Positions 24,463-33,904 of a stretch of DNA of 53,331 bases are shown here, in pieces. Origin of the DNA: Pseudanabaena sp. M53BS1SP1A06MG (GTDB taxonomy: Bacteria > Cyanobacteriota > Cyanobacteriia > Pseudanabaenales > Pseudanabaenaceae). A program made the position numbers and the translations under genes. The first letter of the stretch is position 1. Every line of letters starts with the position of its first letter. The stretch covers positions 1-53,331 of the forward strand of contig JADBWH010000062.1 of assembly GCA_020404105.1 (NCBI GenBank), read 5' to 3'. The notes under the pieces are model-generated. The model was not told where the DNA came from. It worked only from the letters and a program-made list of their open reading frames with translations, and made no database searches.

Positions 24463-26265
24463 TTATAAATTCAATAATGGCAGTGTAAATGAGAAAGTAC
24501 TACCTTGACCGAGAATACTCTCAGCCCAAATTTTACCTTCATGTTGTTCAACAATTTTACGACAGATCGTTAATCCTAATCCTGTTCCACCTTTACGACG
24601 CGAGTCAGAGGAGTCTACTTGCTGAAATCTTTCAAAAATATTTTCGAGTTTGTCCGATGGAATGCCTTGACCTTCATCACAAACTGAGAATAAAACTTCG
24701 TTATTTAATTTTTTTTCCGCAGTTAGCCAGACTTTCCCATTCACCGATGAGAATTTAATCGCATTACTAATGAGATTCGTTAATGCTTGAACAATGTAAT
24801 CAGAATCAACAAAAATCTTAATATCAACAGGTTCAACAATGAGAACTACTCCATGATGTTGAGCCATTGGTTGCATTGCTTCTGTTGCCTGAATCATTAA
24901 GGTGGAAACATTGCAGATTTGCTTCTCCATTTTTACGTCACCAGATTCGATGCGTTGCAAATCAAGCACATTGTTCACTAAGCGAACGAGACGCTCAGTA
25001 TTATCATCAGCGATTTTGAGGATTTGTTGTCCATCTTTGGAAAGTTTCCCTAATCTTCCCGTTGATAAGATTTTTAATGCACTATGCATTGAGGTTAAAG
25101 GAGTTCGCAATTCGTGGCTGACGACGGCGATAAATTCATCTTTCATGCGTTCGATCGCTTTACGTTCACTAATATCGGTGGTCAGCGAAAAAAAGCCCTT
25201 AACATTTTTTTGTTCGTCAATATGGGGAATATAAGTAACGTTTACAGAGCGTAGTTGCCCATCCTTTAAGAGAATTTCATTTTCATAGGTGACAACCTGA
25301 CCCAATAGAGCTAGTTTTACGTAGGCAATTAATTTAGTATAGCAATTATTACCCCACACTGATTTAAGATTCATTCCGTAAATTTGTGTTGGAACTTTAC
25401 CTAACCAATCTTCGTAAGCTTTGTTGTTAAACTGATAACATTGATGCTCGTCAACATAGGAAATTAACACAGGTAGGGCATTAGTAATCAGTCTTAACTG
25501 TTCCTCACTTTGTCTAAGGGTTGTTTCTGCTTGTTTCCGATTATTGATTTCCTGTTGCAGATTACGATTGACTTCTTGTAATTCCGCAGTACGGGCTTCG
25601 ACAATTTCTTCTAAATGCTCTAGAATCTCAGTTTGAGATAGGGCAATCCCGAACTGATCGGCAAGTTGTTGCATCATTTCTAATTCAAAATCTAGCCATT
25701 TGTAAGGGCGATCACAATGATGCGCGATCAGTAATCCCCACAGTTTATTTGGTGAACTGGATTCATTTGGTCGGTGGGAATTCAAGTTCTGGAGAATGGG
25801 GACAATCATCTTTGCCTTGATATTGAACTGATTCACAAATTCAATCAGACATTCTGACAAACCCTCTTGGCGATCTCTCACATCGGCGATCGCTCTAACC
25901 CGACCATTCGCATAAAGTTGTTGATATTCAGCAGGAAATACTTCTTCAGGAAACTCTAAATCTAAAATTTGGGGATAATCGGGTAGAACAGCTTCCGTAA
26001 TCGCTCGCCCTGTGCCATCGGGGGAAATTTGATAAATCAGCACTCGGTCAGCTTGGAGAATTCGTTGTACCTCAGTTACTGTCGCTCTTAAAATCTCCTT
26101 AAATTGTAAAGACTGCCTAATTTTAAAAGTAACTTCAGCAAAAAGTTTTACCCATTGCCTCTGACGAAATAGCTCAGCTTGCTCATGATTTTTGAGCATA
26201 TGCTGATTTTTTATGGCGATTTTCTGTTTTTTTTTGCGAGGTTTGGAACTCTTATTTTTAGGCAT
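24463..26265 (-). CDS. GAF-PAS hybrid sensor histidine kinase
   Basis: 600 residues: a basic N-terminus, a GAF domain (~45-205), a coiled coil (~212-252), a PAS domain (~258-372), HisKA with phospho-His ~384 (AVVSHELRTPLTSMHSAL), and an HATPase (N-box SNAIKFSS, G1 DEGQGI, G2 GTGLGL). There is no TM helix, so it is soluble. The GAF belongs to the bilin-GAF/cyanobacteriochrome lineage (EFVNQFNIKAKMIVPI; LWGLLIAHHCDRP). A Cys sits at the canonical position (C139), but the usual next His is Leu. pcyA lies just upstream on the same strand, though a hairpin lies between them. The signal sensed is unproven. Confidence 0.92.
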   Translation of the reverse strand: MPKNKSSKPRKKKQKIAIKNQHMLKNHEQAELFRQRQWVKLFAEVTFKIRQSLQFKEILRATVTEVQRILQADRVLIYQISPDGTGRAITEAVLPDYPQILDLEFPEEVFPAEYQQLYANGRVRAIADVRDRQEGLSECLIEFVNQFNIKAKMIVPILQNLNSHRPNESSSPNKLWGLLIAHHCDRPYKWLDFELEMMQQLADQFGIALSQTEILEHLEEIVEARTAELQEVNRNLQQEINNRKQAETTLRQSEEQLRLITNALPVLISYVDEHQCYQFNNKAYEDWLGKVPTQIYGMNLKSVWGNNCYTKLIAYVKLALLGQVVTYENEILLKDGQLRSVNVTYIPHIDEQKNVKGFFSLTTDISERKAIERMKDEFIAVVSHELRTPLTSMHSALKILSTGRLGKLSKDGQQILKIADDNTERLVRLVNNVLDLQRIESGDVKMEKQICNVSTLMIQATEAMQPMAQHHGVVLIVEPVDIKIFVDSDYIVQALTNLISNAIKFSSVNGKVWLTAEKKLNNEVLFSVCDEGQGIPSDKLENIFERFQQVDSSDSRRKGGTGLGLTICRKIVEQHEGKIWAESILGQGSTFSFTLPLLNL

Positions 26266-26330
26266 AGATTAATTTTATGCTTACATCGCTCTGCATTCAA
26301 GATTCATAGCGTTTTTCAACCAAGGTGCAT

Positions 26331-26367
26331 AGCTTTGTTTCCCCGTCATAGGCGGGGAAACAAAGCT
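26331..26367. terminator. 15-bp perfect inverted repeat after pcyA
   Basis: Arms 26331-26345 and 26353-26367 (AGCTTTGTTTCCCCG and its complement) enclose a 7-nt loop. There is no clear T-tract. It lies downstream of pcyA and upstream of the histidine kinase, so it is either a terminator or a transcript-end stabilising hairpin. Confidence 0.6.
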
Positions 26368-26414
26368 CGCTAGACTGGTAAATGCTATAGCAGTAAAGTT
26401 CTTTATTTAAGTAA

Positions 26415-27146
26415 TTAGGTGATGGAGTCAAATAACATGGCAGTCATATAACGTTCTGCCCATACTTCACCAAAGGACTTTTCAAGGACTCGACGGGTTT
26501 TATCATTTTGTTGTTGTTTGGTGCAGTAATATTGCTGACCTGCGATCGCACTGGCAACATCCACATCAGAAGTTAGCGCCTCTAAAGTAGTAGCAATTTG
26601 GCAATGAATCGTCAAAAATTCTTGTACCCTTTGCAAAAAAGCCTGTTCCTCTTCAACTCCATCAGGGCGAATAAATAAACAAAATTCCGAAAAAATATCT
26701 GCCCATTCAGGTAATGCACGGGGCTGTGAAAACTCGATATTTTTTAAATTGGCTAGTTGCTCTTGATATTTAGTCGGTAAAGATTTTTCGCGATTGCTAG
26801 GTGACAGATCCGCGATCGCTGCACTAATCATTCCCCCACGTCCGCCGACAATATCTGCCCCAAAGATTGGCAAAGCATACTCAGGGTTGGGAAACATAAC
26901 GCAATGCAAAATATCCAAACCATTCCCCACTTGAGCGAGTTCAAGATGTAATTTGCGAAATTGCTTAGTTTGGTAGCAAAGATTTTCAATGATTAACTTC
27001 TCTCCCTCTAGCTGCCCTTCGATGTAGCCTAAATCTTTAGGTATGAGATATGGCTCTAGATCTAAATGGGTTTGCCATGTTTCTTCAATACAATTTGCCA
27101 ACTTTTGAATTAAATGATGTTGACGGGTTCGCACAGATGTTGACAT
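26415..27146 (-). CDS. pcyA: Phycocyanobilin:ferredoxin oxidoreductase
   Basis: 243 residues, the full length of the family. PcyA reduces biliverdin IXa with four electrons from ferredoxin to phycocyanobilin, the chromophore of phycobilisomes and many photoreceptors. Family signatures are visible: [20 protein letters not shown] with the catalytic His/Asp region, [17 protein letters not shown], and the C-terminal segment [20 protein letters not shown]. Cytoplasmic. It is a single gene with a hairpin downstream. Confidence 0.96.
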   Translation of the reverse strand: MSTSVRTRQHHLIQKLANCIEETWQTHLDLEPYLIPKDLGYIEGQLEGEKLIIENLCYQTKQFRKLHLELAQVGNGLDILHCVMFPNPEYALPIFGADIVGGRGGMISAAIADLSPSNREKSLPTKYQEQLANLKNIEFSQPRALPEWADIFSEFCLFIRPDGVEEEQAFLQRVQEFLTIHCQIATTLEALTSDVDVASAIAGQQYYCTKQQQNDKTRRVLEKSFGEVWAERYMTAMLFDSIT

Positions 27147-27179
27147 AAACTTTTTAAGTACAAATTATTAACTGATTTT

Positions 27180-27500
27180 ACCCACTCCTTCCAGTTTCAT
27201 CCGTCCTGCTATTCTGGACTGTGATGCTGCTCTAATCGCTGCTTTACTTCGGTGATCGTCGTTGCACTAACGTTCTGGAATTTTTACCTTGGCTTTTTCG
27301 CGCCGAGCTTTCATCTTCACCTTCGTCGTGTCGGGCAAATAGACACACTGTCTCTCATCGGAGTTATGCGATAACTCCCTTGAAATCGTACTTTTGTTTC
27401 GATTCAAGCGGCGACCGATTTCTGACATCGATAATTTGTCTGTCACCCGCAGTTTATACAGTTCGCTTCTTTCTGTTGTGCTAAGATGCTTAAAGCTCAT
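27180..27500 (-). pseudogene. IS30-family transposase remnant
   Basis: A 77-codon frame starts MSFKHLSTTERSELYKLR and includes the IS30 helix-turn-helix (SEIGRRLNRNKSTISREL). It ends at TAG 27267. In shifted frames the homology continues with ITEVKQRLEQHHSPE and then IAGRMKLEG, so at least two frameshifts have broken it, and the DDE catalytic core is gone. It is inactive. Confidence 0.8.
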
Positions 27501-27643
27501 GGGGATATCCTATTATTGTGATTCATTTCAAAATATCCTTATGACTCCCTTTATGCAAAGATCTCTAGGCGTTGCATTTCATCCTTGAATTGGCGCTATT
27601 TAGCATTAATGCCTAGTTTTACATTGATTTAAAACATAAAATT

Positions 27644-28906
27644 TTAACAAATAACTTTAGCGATCACCTCTTCGACAATATCTGCTGCCAACTTAACACC
27701 ACCAGATTTTTGGATGGCTAACTGCATTTTGCGTGCATTATCTCGATATTTCGGTTCCTTCAACACTGTTTGCACTGCCTTTTGTAGTTTCGCAACCGTC
27801 AACTTTTTTACAGGAATGACTACACCAGTCTCCGTCCAAGCAATACGTGCTGCTACTCCTGGTTGGTCATTAGCGATCGGAATAGCAACCATCGGTACTC
27901 CATAGCTCAAAGACTCTAATGTTGTATTTAGCCCTGCATGGGTGATAGTCAGTTGAGCCTTCTGCAAGAGTTCCAATTGTGGTGCGTATTTAACTACAAT
28001 TGGATTACCCGTAAATGGGGGGAGGTTTTCGGGATCAGCTGAGCCTCCTAAGGAAATTACCAATTGAGCATCTAAATCTTGACAGGCTTCGGCAATTTGA
28101 TGAAATACCTCTAGCAATCGATTTTGGATCGTTCCCATTGATGCGTAAATTAATGGCTTTCCATTCAATTTATCATAGGGAAAATTGATGACAGATCGGC
28201 TCTCTAAACTATGTAAAGGACCTGTAAAATGGAAATGAGGCGGTAGATTCTGACGTGGAAATTCAAATTCTTTGGGCTGGCGACAAATCTGTGCTATGGG
28301 AGAATATGCATCATTAGGATGGTTAAAAGGTGCTAAGTTTAGCGATCGTCTATATTGAGTAACTGTATCTGAAATCGGTTTGATTAAACGATCAAGTAAC
28401 TTATAGCCTAGTTGATTTCTCAACTTTGCAAAGTAACTAGGTGAATAGTTCCAGCCAAAATTAAAGGGAGGCACAGAATTATCACGGTTTAGCACAATCG
28501 CACTAGTAAAACTAATAAAAGGGATACCAAGGTATTCGGCAACACTAGAAGCGCCAAAGGAAGCCTGATCAATTAACAGTAAGTCAACTTGAGCTTCGCG
28601 AACTGCGGTCAGTCCATCTTCCATCATGATTTTTGCGCTTTCTGTAAATAACTGAATAGAGTAACGAAAGGCATCTGAACCACTTAACTCACCCATCCTA
28701 ACTAAGATTGAAGGAGTAAAACCAAGGGGGCGTAATGTCTCTGCAAATGGTTTAAAATTCAAACCTGCAACTTCAGTTTTTTCTTTGGCATCTAATAAAC
28801 CAATTAGAGTTACTTGATGCCCTCTCTTTTTAAGTTCACACCCAAGGGGCAATATTGTATTAAGATGTCCCGTTGCTGGTACGCAAATAATGCCAATGTG
28901 TGCCAT
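27644..28906 (-). CDS. GT1-family glycosyltransferase (zeaxanthin glucosyltransferase-like)
   Basis: The 420-residue protein has the two-Rossmann-domain GT-B fold. The acceptor half starts IGIICVPATGHLNTILPLGC. The donor half has PLIYASMGTIQN and the nucleotide-sugar-binding signature APQLELLQKAQLTITHAGLN...E, then GVPMVAIPIANDQP. This is the UDP-glucuronosyl/MGT family. In cyanobacteria the closest well-known function is carotenoid glycosylation (CrtX-like), but the acceptor cannot be read from sequence. Single gene. Confidence 0.85.
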   Translation of the reverse strand: MAHIGIICVPATGHLNTILPLGCELKKRGHQVTLIGLLDAKEKTEVAGLNFKPFAETLRPLGFTPSILVRMGELSGSDAFRYSIQLFTESAKIMMEDGLTAVREAQVDLLLIDQASFGASSVAEYLGIPFISFTSAIVLNRDNSVPPFNFGWNYSPSYFAKLRNQLGYKLLDRLIKPISDTVTQYRRSLNLAPFNHPNDAYSPIAQICRQPKEFEFPRQNLPPHFHFTGPLHSLESRSVINFPYDKLNGKPLIYASMGTIQNRLLEVFHQIAEACQDLDAQLVISLGGSADPENLPPFTGNPIVVKYAPQLELLQKAQLTITHAGLNTTLESLSYGVPMVAIPIANDQPGVAARIAWTETGVVIPVKKLTVAKLQKAVQTVLKEPKYRDNARKMQLAIQKSGGVKLAADIVEEVIAKVIC

Positions 28907-28998
28907 AAATTGATTATTTGTAATTATTTGGAGATAAATAGAGTCAAATTAAATTATTTTTTGAATATACCATAATACTTAATAATTCGGATAAAAAC

Positions 28999-29132
28999 GG
29001 CTCTTCTGGGTTCATGGGGATAAGCAAAGCTACTAGTATCCAAAAGCCTTTCTGAGCAAGAGTTATAGGTGTATCATGTCGCCAGCAATTGTATCGCATT
29101 TATACCATTTCCCCCTCAAACCCAGAAGAGCC
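28999..29132. mobile_element. 134-bp ISL3-like MITE with 8-bp target duplication
   Basis: Ends GGCTCTTCTGGGTT / AACCCAGAAGAGCC are perfect inverted repeats over 14 bp and imperfect beyond. The element is flanked on both sides by the identical octamer ATAAAAAC (28991-28998 and 29133-29140). ISL3 elements make 8-bp duplications and have GGCTCTTC-type ends. There is no coding capacity, so it must have been mobilised in trans. Confidence 0.9.
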
Positions 29133-29154
29133 ATAAAAACTACAAATTCTAAGC

Positions 29155-29259
29155 TATAGCGGTTTTCAAATGAGTGTGTACTCATTTGAAAACAAAAAAT
29201 CAGTCCCATTAAGAGTTTTGAGTTTTCATTTTGCCGTAGGCAAAATGAAAACCGCTATA
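29155..29259. mobile_element. 105-bp MITE (family B), copy 2
   Basis: Reverse-orientation copy of 22229-22333 with a single difference (TATAGCGG here against TATAGTGG). It has two internal hairpins and terminal inverted repeats of 14 bp. With the ISL3-like MITE it fills nearly the whole 378-bp gap 28907-29284. Near-identity of the two copies implies recent movement. Confidence 0.9.
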
Positions 29260-29284
29260 CGGATTGTGAAAGCTTTTGACGACT

Positions 29285-32200
29285 TTATATTTTGATTAGT
29301 TCTGAACCGTTAATGGATTTGCGAACGTGAATTTGGGTGGGCAATCGCTCGGCTAAGGATTGGATATGAGTGATCACACCGATTAAGCGATCCTGTTGGC
29401 GTAGAGATTCGAGGATTTGGGTAACGCTTTCAAGGGTTTCACTGTCGAGTGTGCCGAAACCTTCATCAAGGAAAAGGCTACCCAGTTCGATACCCATCGA
29501 TAATTTTTCTGATAGCGCCAGTGCCATTGAGAGGGAAGCCGCAAAGGTCTCACCACCAGAGAGGGTGCGGACACGACGCTTTTCGCCACCATTCCAATTG
29601 TCTGCTACCCAATAATCACCATTTTCGATTTGGAGGATATAGCGATCTTCTGAAAGTTGTTGCAAGAGAACTGAGGCACGGTTCACGAGTTCCTGTTGCA
29701 GACTGTCGAGAATATATTCCTGAAAGCGATTGGATTGCAGATCTTGGGCGAGGGTGTGATAGGTTTGCTCTTGCGCCTGTAGAGTAAGTTTACGCGCTTC
29801 AAGTTCCTGCGATTCTTGGCGTTTTTGGTGGGCTTGCTCTAGCCATGCTTTGATGGATGCGCGATTTTCGCTGGCTAACTGTAACGATTCTGCGGCTTGT
29901 TGGGATTTCTCACGCAATTTGGCGATCGCCAGTTCATCGGTGGTTCGCTCGTCAATTGACTCCGCAAACATTTGGAGGCGTGTAGTTAGATCCTGCTCTT
30001 GACGCTGATAGTTCTCAATTTGTTGTTGCCATGCGTCCATTTGCGATCGCGTAGTTTGGGCGGCGAGAAACTCTAGCTCGGTAAAGTTAATAGAATTAAG
30101 TTCTTGTTGCCAATTAGATTCCTGTTTAGATTGCTCAAAAGTAGCAAAATCATGATTTTCTTGAGCCTTAGTTGCTGATTCCTCTCGTTTAGCAAATATT
30201 TCGCGGGCTTGTTGATATTTGGTTTCGATGGCTTTGAGGCGATCGCTAAGTTCCTGCTTTGCCTGCAAAATACTTTGGCGCAAGGATTCATAACTATTGC
30301 CATTGGTAGTCTCAAGCAAATGTTGCGAAATTGCCTGTAGCTGTGACTCTCTGAGGACTTTTTCCTGTGATGATTTATCAAATTCTGTTTGGGCTAATTG
30401 CAGGTTGTCTTGACTAGCTTTAAGTCTATTTTCATTGTTTTGCAAAGAGATAGCGATTTCCTGTTGTTCGCCACTTAGCTTGAGATAAGCCGATTCTTGA
30501 TCTTCAAGTACTTGGCGATCGCGAAGAATATCGACCATTTGCCAATCAGACTTAAGAACTTGATCGATTTGTTTTTGCAGTTTTGCAAGTTGTGATTCTA
30601 AATCATCAATTTCCTGAGTTTGACTCTGTAATTGTTGCTGCGAAGCTTCGAGACTAGCCTCAATTTTTGCCTTGTCCTGTAATAATTTCGCTAACTGACG
30701 CTCAGTGATTTCTCTCTGTTTTATCAATCTTGTCGTATCAATTAATTCTAATTCTGGAAGTTCAGGCAATCCCTCTAAACTATAGAGATGATTACAAACG
30801 GGACAATTGTCACCATCATGCAATTCAGCACGTAAAGCGTTAGCGTGACTAGTTTGCAGGGCTTGCAGATTAGAAGATTCTGCTTCCTTGAGCGCATTAC
30901 TCGCAATTTGGAAATCACTTTCAGCCTTAGCGATCGCCTGTTGTACTTTTTCAAGTTGCTGCGTGAATTTCTGGATTTCTGTTTGGAACTGGGTTGATTT
31001 TTGTTGCTGCTTAGTGAGGTTCTCATTCAGAATTTGCCACTGCGTAAGCGGTTCAGCAACTTGACGCAATTGTTCGAGTCTAGCGGGATCGTATTGCGAA
31101 TTTTTAAGAGCAGTTTCAAGGTTTTCTAGATTTTGCCTAATGGTTTGCAAGTCTGACTCGGCATGAGTTACAGCCTGATGTGCCTTTTGGAGAACCTGCG
31201 ATCGCTCTTGCAAATTTTGCTCTGCACGCTTTAACTCAGCTTGAGATTGTTGTTGCTGTGTATGCAAAGATTCCGCCAGAGCAAGATTGCGCTCTTGAGA
31301 CTCGATCTGACTTTGGACAGTGCTTTGTTCTATGCGTGATTTTTCATAGGCTTGTTGCTGCTGATCGAGATCCAGCCTCGAAATTTCTAACTGTTTCTTA
31401 GCGTTTGAAAGATCAACAATCGCATGTTCCACACGCTTACGCACAGTCTGGAGAACTGTCCAAGTTCCCATAATTGAATTTGCTAATTGAGCATTTCGCA
31501 ATTGATTTTCTAAAACTTTGATTTGCGATGCATCCTGTTGTAATTGCACTAATTTTAGAGAAAGCTGTCGATATTGCTGGATTTGAGCAAAGAGTCTTTC
31601 TTCAGCTTCTAAGATTTTCTGACTTTGTTTTGCTTCCAGTTCCAAGTCAGGGATTAAAATTTCCAGATTCTCTAATTCTAATTGTTGAGATTCTACTTCC
31701 TCCTGAGTTGGTGCTTGCATCCCTTCAAGGACTTTATCTAAACCCTCACGCTCGGCTTTAAAACGACTAGTGCGATCGCTTGCCTCTTTACGCATCTGCT
31801 CAAAGATTTGAAAGCCAGCTAACTGTCGCAAAATCTCACGCCGTTTCGCAGCCTCACCTTTAAGAAATTCATCAAACTGTCCCTGCGGCAAAATGATCAC
31901 ACGGGTAAAAGTCTCGAAATCCATGCCAACGATTTCTTCTACTTTTTGAGTGCGATCGCATCTTTCCCATTCCCCATCAATTAATTGATCAAACAGAAAT
32001 TTCTTCTCATCGGTTTTGCCACGATTACGCCAAGTTCGTAATACCCGATATTCTATTTGGCGCATCTCGAAACGAAATTCTACTTTTAACTGGGTCGCTC
32101 CTTGGCTGACTAACTCTTTGGATGAATTGGGCTTATTTGCCACCTTGTCATACAGCGCAAAGGTAATCGCATCCAGTAGCGAAGTTTTGCCTGCACCTGT

Positions 32201-32299
32201 TGCGCCCGTTATTGCAAACAAGTCAAGGCTTGTAAAATCTAGTACTTGACGAGTACGGAAACTAGTAAATCCTTCGACAATTAGCTCAATTGGACGCAT
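29285..32299 (-). CDS. sbcC: Exonuclease SbcCD, ATPase subunit
   Basis: 1004 residues with the Rad50/SbcC layout. Walker A is GATGAGKTS (~32-41). Two long coiled-coil arms (~180-495 and ~520-860) are separated by a zinc hook with CPVC at about residue 500. The ABC signature is LSGGETFAASLS (~918) and the Walker B LFLDEGFGTLD (~945). SbcCD cleaves hairpins and DNA ends, with relevance to a genome full of palindromes. The nuclease partner sbcD is not next to it. Single gene. Confidence 0.95.
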   Translation of the reverse strand: MRPIELIVEGFTSFRTRQVLDFTSLDLFAITGATGAGKTSLLDAITFALYDKVANKPNSSKELVSQGATQLKVEFRFEMRQIEYRVLRTWRNRGKTDEKKFLFDQLIDGEWERCDRTQKVEEIVGMDFETFTRVIILPQGQFDEFLKGEAAKRREILRQLAGFQIFEQMRKEASDRTSRFKAEREGLDKVLEGMQAPTQEEVESQQLELENLEILIPDLELEAKQSQKILEAEERLFAQIQQYRQLSLKLVQLQQDASQIKVLENQLRNAQLANSIMGTWTVLQTVRKRVEHAIVDLSNAKKQLEISRLDLDQQQQAYEKSRIEQSTVQSQIESQERNLALAESLHTQQQQSQAELKRAEQNLQERSQVLQKAHQAVTHAESDLQTIRQNLENLETALKNSQYDPARLEQLRQVAEPLTQWQILNENLTKQQQKSTQFQTEIQKFTQQLEKVQQAIAKAESDFQIASNALKEAESSNLQALQTSHANALRAELHDGDNCPVCNHLYSLEGLPELPELELIDTTRLIKQREITERQLAKLLQDKAKIEASLEASQQQLQSQTQEIDDLESQLAKLQKQIDQVLKSDWQMVDILRDRQVLEDQESAYLKLSGEQQEIAISLQNNENRLKASQDNLQLAQTEFDKSSQEKVLRESQLQAISQHLLETTNGNSYESLRQSILQAKQELSDRLKAIETKYQQAREIFAKREESATKAQENHDFATFEQSKQESNWQQELNSINFTELEFLAAQTTRSQMDAWQQQIENYQRQEQDLTTRLQMFAESIDERTTDELAIAKLREKSQQAAESLQLASENRASIKAWLEQAHQKRQESQELEARKLTLQAQEQTYHTLAQDLQSNRFQEYILDSLQQELVNRASVLLQQLSEDRYILQIENGDYWVADNWNGGEKRRVRTLSGGETFAASLSMALALSEKLSMGIELGSLFLDEGFGTLDSETLESVTQILESLRQQDRLIGVITHIQSLAERLPTQIHVRKSINGSELIKI

Positions 32300-32339
32300 G
32301 GTATTTGTATGAATTATGTTGAGTTAAGGTTTGATTGAA

Positions 32340-32654
32340 CTTTTTGATTGTGGCGATCTCATTTATAACTGATGTTACGTGGAAGGAATAGATAGTTTTT
32401 GGAGAAGAGAGAAACTAGCCCTAATAGCCTTGAAGTAATGTTTAGACTTAAGAGCAAAATGGTTGAGTTTGGTTTTGATCCGAATGCGCTCTCACTTAAC
32501 AAAAGCAAAAAAGCAAGCAAAGATGTGTTTTTTGTGAATATGAGCAATCCCAGTTTGGGATTTAGCAATAACAAGATTAGATTTCAAAGACTTGTGAAAT
32601 TCTTCAAATTGCCATCGTTTTTGATAGATTGTGTTGATGTCAGCGGCGCTTAAG
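32340..32654 (-). pseudogene. IS4/IS701-like transposase C-terminal remnant
   Basis: Reading the minus strand in one frame gives INTIYQKRWQFEEFHKSLKS, an in-frame stop (forward 32492-32494), then RIKTKLNHFALKSKHYFKAI. YQKRW..E.FHK is the C-terminal catalytic-Glu region of IS4-related DDE transposases. The N-terminal part and the ends of the element are not found, so this is a dead fragment. Confidence 0.7.
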
Positions 32655-32670
32655 TCGAGATTACTTCAAG

Positions 32671-33072
32671 CTACAGCAGTTTTCGATCAAACGAACCACA
32701 AGATATTTCCTGAAAGGATTGCTTTACAAGCTTTTTAGAAAAATATCTTGGTTTGATTTTGAGCGCAAAGCGCTGTAAATACAAGATTCCAGTAGACTGA
32801 TTTTTGTTTCTAAAAACTTGCTTGGTAAAAGAGATAGGAAAATCTAGTCCCTTCAAAAATACTTTGCAACAAGAATCTGGGCTTAACTCAATTGCCTCGT
32901 AATTAACGAAATGTTCCTGAAGTTTATCGTCTAGACAGCTTGACAGCTTATTTGGAGCGTCTCCAAGCCACATGCCACATATCCTTCTTATCTGCCGAAA
33001 TCTGCCCGTTATGTAGTCGTTGATGTCTTCTACAGCAAAATCAAGTGAGTCAATGGGTTCATGGATTTGCAT
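32671..33072 (-). CDS. Hypothetical ORF in transposon debris
   Basis: A 133-codon frame of unknown origin. Its C-terminal ~35 codons overlap a decayed family A repeat (AGCGCAAAGCGCTGTA near 32763), so at least that part is not a conserved protein. The N-terminal two thirds (residues 1-90) have ordinary amino-acid composition but match no family I know. It lies between two transposase fragments, so it may not be a functional gene. Confidence 0.25.
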   Translation of the reverse strand: MQIHEPIDSLDFAVEDINDYITGRFRQIRRICGMWLGDAPNKLSSCLDDKLQEHFVNYEAIELSPDSCCKVFLKGLDFPISFTKQVFRNKNQSTGILYLQRFALKIKPRYFSKKLVKQSFQEISCGSFDRKLL

Positions 33073-33119
33073 CTGGATGTGATTAGCAAATTACGATGTG
33101 ATGCTAATTTGCGTTATGT

Positions 33120-33404
33120 CTATTCAATCAAAGCTTTATCATCGGGCAGACTTGTCTTGGTGCAATGGGTGAAGAATGACAAACCGAGAGAATCCACACC
33201 AAGATTTTTCTTGATGCCATCCCTAGCTCTGTAGTAGTAGAAACCTTTGGAATCAGCGCTTGCATTACAAGTGTTTTTGGTTGCGTGTGAATCGACGATG
33301 ATTAAGGTTGTCCACTTTGGCTTTTTTTCGGCTTGTGCTCTCCCCTGCTCGAGCAATGCCTTCATGGTTTCTCTACTCCATCTAATATTTGCTGTTTTGT
33401 CCAC
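33120..33404 (-). pseudogene. IS5-family transposase fragment
   Basis: The 94-codon frame contains ALLEQGRAQAEKKPKWTTLI, IVDSHATKNTCNASADSKGF and IKKNLGVDSLGLSFFTHCTK. These are the first-Asp and middle parts of the IS5-type DDE domain. Both the N-terminus and the C-terminal catalytic Glu are missing, so the fragment is inactive. Confidence 0.75.
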
Positions 33405-33588
33405 GCTGGTGGACAGGTTCTCTTTTTTCTTCCTTTCCTAAGATACCAAATGGGTTCTATAGTGCTGTCCTAAATAGATTGTGGCTTAAAGCAAAAGGAA
33501 TCGTAGAATTTAGTAAAAGATCGGTAAAGACAAAACCCGAAAAAATCAAGTTAGTATTATTGGCTGTAACTAGTTAGACTAATTGTCA

Positions 33589-33694
33589 TACAGCTCTTTA
33601 TGCTTACTTAAAACCCAGAAATATTTTTGAAAGTGGCGTTGCACGCCATTTTCAAAAATATTTCTGTACTAATCAAAGCATCAATAGGCTGTAA
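33589..33694. repeat. Foldback repeat family A, copy 2
   Basis: Same order of blocks as copy 1 at 7287-7380: a GCTTACTTAAAACCCAG block, a 51-bp palindrome (33617-33667) with one mismatch, then TCAAAGCATCAATAGGCTGT. It sits at the right end of the relic zone 32300-33904, which holds transposase fragments and no intact gene. Confidence 0.85.
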
Positions 33695-33904
33695 TGCTCA
33701 TTAGCAGCAATAATTTAGTTTTTAGCCTCCCAAATAAATGTATTGTTTTAAGTGCTAGAAAGATTTAGTATGCCGTCCCGCACTACTGAATCCTTCTAGC
33801 CAAAAATTAAGACTGTTGATCAAAGTTTTTTAGCGCTTTTTATCAAGGTCTCATAAAGACAACTCACAGTATATAAAATTGTACAAAAGGATATAGCGAT
33901 TGAT

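Noticed and set aside
33389-33577. Plus-strand frame with a transposase-like tail near 33450-33576
   Set aside because: Suggestive basic helical segment but too short to assign; left as part of the relic zone.
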